Assembly: GCA_963922205.1 (NCBI GenBank)
Contig: CAWUHX010000069.1
Coordinates: forward strand, 930,001 to 994,000
Reading direction: 5' to 3'
Length of the DNA: 64,000 bases
Source: Romanomermis culicivorax
Taxonomy: Eukaryota; Nematoda; Enoplea; Mermithida; Mermithidae
Numbering within the stretch: the stretch's first letter is position 1; each line of letters starts with the position of its first letter. Both the position numbers and the translations under genes were made by a program. Below are positions 28,001 through 34,000 of this stretch, piece after piece. The notes below the pieces were generated by a model. It had not been told where the DNA came from. It searched no databases and saw only the letters and a program-made list of their open reading frames with translations.

Positions 28001-31000
28001 GAAACAATCGAGATTTTCAGATTCCTTCTTTTTCAAAATCTTCCCGAAATAGAATTTGACTTTGCTACAAAACCAATGGATGCTTTATGTCTCATTGAAA
28101 TTAGTTAAATGTCTTCTGGGTCACAGGATATAGTTTTGTTTGATTTTTTGCAACCTGAGACAGCAATGTCGAAAGCTGGTGATATATTCCGCATAATCAA
28201 ATAAACTCCGTTGTTAATTAATTTGATCTCGTAATTTTTGACTGCAGCTAGCGAAAGTATTCGTCAAGGTTCCGTTTCCATGGTCGGTGAACGGTCCGTC
28301 GCCGCCGTCGGCCAGTCGGTCGCGCTACCGGCCGGTCTATCGAAATCTGTTCGTGAATCAGTTTTTCAAACGGTTTTTTTGGCCTTGAAGATTATATGTT
28401 TGAGTTTCGAGAAGAAATTGGGCTCCGAATGGGTTCGCATCGTCCGTATGATCAAGGAAATGGGCGCCAAAAAGACGGGTGGCCCGGCCTATTGGAATTT
28501 TTTGGATTTCGCTTTGACCACTTGTACGCCTTTGCGTATTTTGCTGGTGCCGTTCTTAGAGCACAAAGTCAGTTTAAGGCGGGAATTAATGAAATTATTT
28601 TATTAAAAATTTTACAAATTATGTGACCAAGAAAGGCCAGGTTTTTGGTGTTCAAAAAACATAGGCCCTAGCTATATCAACGGTATGATATTAGAAATAT
28701 TGACCTGATCCAATTCCGAATGGTTATGAAGGAAGAATACTCAAGAGTGCACTACAGCCATAATCTGCAGGGGTCAGTGTACTGATGGAGTTTTTTCTAT
28801 TACAGGTTATGCTAGGTCATCCAGTTGGATTTCTGCTAAGTAACCATGAACATTTAGTCATTAAATTTTTGATAAATACATGAAAATTCCATACTTTACC
28901 TAAAAAATGTCAGCTCGTTGATGTCTTGTAAACCTAAAAGTCTACTCGGGATCAACCAGAATTCTGTATGAGGTTAACAGGTAATCTATATGTGATCGAA
29001 ACCCTCTGACCACCATCCCAAAACATGGCGTCAGTGTTGTAAGAGTACCTTAATTTCCAGCGAAATTCGGTTACATTCAACTGAAATGCTTACAACAAAA
29101 TGATATGAGCATGCTGAGTCGCTTGGCCTAAAGCTTCGGTATCCTTTTCTTGGTCTCAATTTAGAAATCACTTTTCGTAACAATGTTTTAGTATGCAAAT
29201 CGAAATTTCTTTAGCAAAGCAAATCAGGGCCCAAATTCTGCCGTTTCCCTGATATTCATCAATATTGCAACACAATTAACGATTTCTCAGTCTGACATGA
29301 CTGTACAGAAGGGAACTACGCTTTACGATATTAACTTATGAAGCTATTTTAATTTTTTCAGTTATCATTACAACTCACTGTGATCTCTGAGTGCATTTCT
29401 GAATCAAGCTTATTGAATCTTTTCGCTGCACGCCTCTATCTGCACCATGCACAAATGACAAATAAATTTTTCTGCCCCAAATGAAAATAAGTTAAAAATA
29501 TCACAGCAATCACATTAGTTTATTCAAAGTTTTTGCATATGCTGTGAAAGAATTATTTTCTCTTTGGATACTAAAAGCTGCTAACACTGATGCGTAAAGT
29601 TTCTTCCTACAGCAACTCGTCGGGTACTGCCATAAAAACATTATCTATGAGTTGATGAGCAAGTAAGATTTGCATGAATAGTTGAAAATAAGTGTACTCA
29701 AAAATACAAGTTTCCCAAATATTCTGAGTAATGGCAGAGTGAAAGAATATATCAAGCATGGCATTTACATCCAACAATTTCACAATGAAATGCGCAGACT
29801 TAGCGACCACAATTGTGACAATAAAGATGTAAATTATGCTGAAGCATTATTAAATTTTGTCATTTCAACTTGCTAAAATGAGGAATAATTCATTTTGTTA
29901 TCGATTCCCTGTGAAAAAAACAAAATTTCGACAACTTTTCCATCAAAAATTTATTTTTCTTCCAGAAAATGCCCGAAAATTTTTTTGCAGGCCCAAAACT
30001 GTTTGCTGCGCACATAAAAAGCCTGCTCTTGTAACACGACATGACTTGCATGACAGTCGCAAAGTTTTCTTGTTGAACGATTTTGATGACAGTAGGAATT
30101 TAATGGCGATTTTTCAATGTGGAAGCATTTTACGGGATACGAATTATAGTTCCCTTGATTTATTATCAGTTTAACAGATTGTGAGAAGAATTTCTCAGCT
30201 TCCGCATTGTCAGAAGGATAAATTGTAAAATCAATTAATTTCATATCAAAATACCTTAATTTCAGAATTAAGAAATTGTGATGTAATTTTTAATCAATGG
30301 AATCGAAATCAGCCTTTTAGAGGGTTCGTTATGATACGTAATTTTTAAAGAAGCCTCGTAGTGAAAAAATGCAACAAAATCCGTAGGACGGTAGTGACCA
30401 TGCTCCGCAAGGTCAAGTTTTTTTTTGAAGTTATAGACCTAACTGCTAATAGTTTAAACTTCAAGAACCTGAATTTTCACTAGAACAATTATTACGGACT
30501 AGAAATTTATCAATGCTGGTGATTGCTTCTCCAGACAATTATTTGACATGAGCTATTTGTGTCGTGGATTCACTGCTTTATACAGAAATACGCTCATTAT
30601 CCCATAATTTTATACAGAAAAACTAGGGAATTCTTCTAAAAAAGTTTTGGAAATCTGGGAAACCTGAGAAGTTCAGGTGATTTTATTTTAGAGAATCTGT
30701 TTGAACCTCGTGAAACTCTTCTGGATTATCCCTCCATGGGTACGTTTTGGCCTGATTCGGATCAGATCATTTAGTTTCTTGGTTTCGTAACATGGTCACA
30801 GTCCTGTCGTACATAGTTCAGACGTTCGTCGTACGATGAAACCCCCTGTTTTTTACGTTTTTTTTTGGTTGACTCGTTTCAAACAAATGACATTCTTCTT
30901 GCAGTTCTTGATCACAAAACCGCAAAGCGATCAAGAAAACTCGTGGATGGACTTTTTGCGTGACCGTTTATTCAACTCCTTGCAGTTGACCAGCGGAAAT

Positions 31001-34000
31001 TTGACCGGACGATGCAACGGAGTATGTTTGGCGGATTTGGCCGTCGAGTTACGAAATTTAAAAGAGGATTTAGCGAACAGATCTCTAGGTATGCTACTTT
31101 GTTGTGTAAGAATCGACGGCGTTTTAGGCAGAATCGAGTTCAGGATTTTCAGAAAGGCTAAAATTTACGAGCTAGTCATTTTCAGTCAGGGAGAGGTATT
31201 AGGGGATGTATCAACCCTACCAATAATCATAAAAATGGATTAGTGAATATCGAATTTTGGCAGAAACCGGTTTTTTAATTAGTATTTAAGCTACACCTCC
31301 CCACAAATATTGAATTCTACCCTTACTTGAAGATCTGACCTTGTGGACCTATAATCCACACTTATTCACAGACAATCATTCCCGAACGCCGACCATTATG
31401 GCCGACGTGCACAGCGATTCGAGCAGTATGCAGTCGACCAGCGGCCTCGGTCGACGACAATCGGAATTGAGGCGAACGTCCTCTGACGTTAGGCGTATGT
31501 CGTTTAGTTCCAAAGTGTCGCGATTGTCGCCCTCGCCAGTCGGTAAACCAGGTCAGTGTTACCAGCTTCTGCCTTCAAAATCCCCAAAAAAACCCAAAAT
31601 TTTGGGAAAAAACCCCAAAATTTTCAAAACGTATATGTATGGAACAATGCTCAATTTAGCATAATTGTATGATAAAACAACACATTCTTCAAAATTTTTA
31701 TTCAAATTTCATCCAAAACTTCATCGACTTCATTAGCACACACAATATCATCATTATCATTTTCAAACTTTTTAAAATCATACATTTTTACATTGAAGTT
31801 TTTCAACATTGACTGAGTTACATTCATGGAAAAACAACTTCTGACTCAGATTGGTTGCTGCTGTCGTCAATATGAATAGGACTATGAGCACTATCTTCGT
31901 CCGACATTATGTTATTATTAATCTTAAAACAAATAGCATAATATTATCAATTATACTGTTTTTCTGCGATGCGACATCATTTTCTTAATAGACATAATGT
32001 ATGAGCCTCAAATGTTTTTCCTAATTTTCAAAAAATTCTTAATTCCCTAGAAAACGCTGAAAAACGTCGGAATACTCGATAAACTCTCGATAATTAGGAA
32101 AGAGTCCGAAAAATCTTCATAGTTGCAAAAAAATATTAGACTAAAAAAGGAGAAAAAGCACTAAAGAAAAACGGTGATGATGAATGATACTTTGTAAAAA
32201 ATACAGTATTCTACTTTAAAAAGTAATTACTACTTGCTGAACAGAATCACCAAAAAAACCCCGAATTTAAAAAAAAAACCCCGAAGAAAACCCCACACTA
32301 TGTAAAACCCCAAAAAAACCTCAAATTGAAAAGAAAACCCCAAATTTTGGGGAAAAACCCCGCAGTTGACAACACTGAACCAGGTAAAAAGAAAGTAGAT
32401 TTACTGTAGTTACTAATTGTTATAAATTTATGAAGGATGATTACTAAACTTGCTTACATGCTGTTGAAACTTACATTTTTTCAAATGAGTCTCACCGACG
32501 TCAAAAAACACCCATATCAAAAAAACTTGCACCGTATGCCGAAATCGTTTGTTTCGGAAGTCGACGGCAGCGACGTTTCCTGTTCGTCCGAATCACTGTT
32601 TTCCCAATCTCTTTCAGTCCTATGTTCTATTTCACCTGAAATCATTTGAAAATAAAGACTATAGAAAATCTGTGAGAGTGAATTTACACTATGCAAAAAA
32701 ATTTGCTTTTTGGAAAAGCTGTGGAAAAATACTTGCAAATAAATTTGGAAAACGAAAAGGCCACAATCTTCATGAAAAGCTTTTAGTATTTTATTTGAGC
32801 TCAATAAGTATTCGTTTCATAAAAGAGTAATTAGTCTGTAGTGGTCAGCAAAATATTAGTACATGTTTAGGCAGACATGTGTTGTCCAGCGCTCTAAAAG
32901 TTGATAATCTCATTTTGCCCATCAAGGAAAAAAGTTAGGCTCTCGCTGTTTTAAAGTTACCTGAAAATTATTACTTCGAAAGATTTTCATAAATGATTCA
33001 AATATTTGTCTTTTTTCATTTTTTACACAGATTTTCGCGACAACTTCATTAGAATCATAGCTCCTCACATTTTTTCCTCGAATCCTCGTGAAAGAGGTGC
33101 TTATCCAGATTATCACTATAATGAAGAAAAACATCATAATTTGCTCTCCACACATGTGGAAGAAAAATTCGTCCACCAAGACTCAGAAGGTGCAAATGTA
33201 TAACAGCTTCATGATGCTAGGCAGGAGTCGGTGATCTTTTTAAGTAGAGAATGTCAGCTGATGCGGCCAATTTCTTGTAAAGGGTCAGAATTGGTCGAAA
33301 AGAGCGAATTTAGACCAATAAAATCTCTAAAAATGTGTCGAAAATATGTCTAGGGCCCAAAATGTCAATAAAAATTCTCTTTATTGCGCGAATCCCAAAA
33401 AAATTTGCTTTTTCAAAGCGGTAGCTTTTAGCCTTGAAAATTTTATTTTTATAGATTTTGATCTGATAATGGCATGGTTTTCGCACATCTGCTTCAGGCT
33501 ATCCCATAGGCAGTGGTATGAGGAGGGTATTACTCCTACCTGAAGTCCTAAAAATTCATCACTGGGTGTATAATTTTAGGAAAACATTTAGCTAGACTAC
33601 CTCGGCAAATTATCAAATTTACCCCTACCTGAAAATCTGACCTTGGGACTGCTCTAAGTTGTTCATGTAACCTGCTGATCTATGCCAGGAGTCGAATTTC
33701 AGAGGATTATGGTTTTTAATGTATGAGCAAAGACTATATATATGTTAGTGGGTTTTTTCTTTCTCAAATAATGAACTTGAAAAAATTTTAAACTGATTTT
33801 TCTAAAGAAAAGTCGACATTTTTCCAAATATATCTTTCAAATCGAGAATTTCCCGAGCATAGGAGCTGAGACATGGAAATATCGTCGAGTTCCCATGATT
33901 CGGAACTTTGGATACCAAGTACATGCGAATCAGACACCTAAAATTTCGTAGGATATCAAAAGCAAAGCGATTGGAAAGTTAGCCTAAGCTTGGGAATGCT

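Noticed and set aside
32463-32650. Ser-rich frame (SEVDGSDVSCSSESL) as an extra unc80 exon
   Set aside because: It looks coding, but no acceptor-donor pair gives the phase 1 entry and exit that exons 34 and 35 need.
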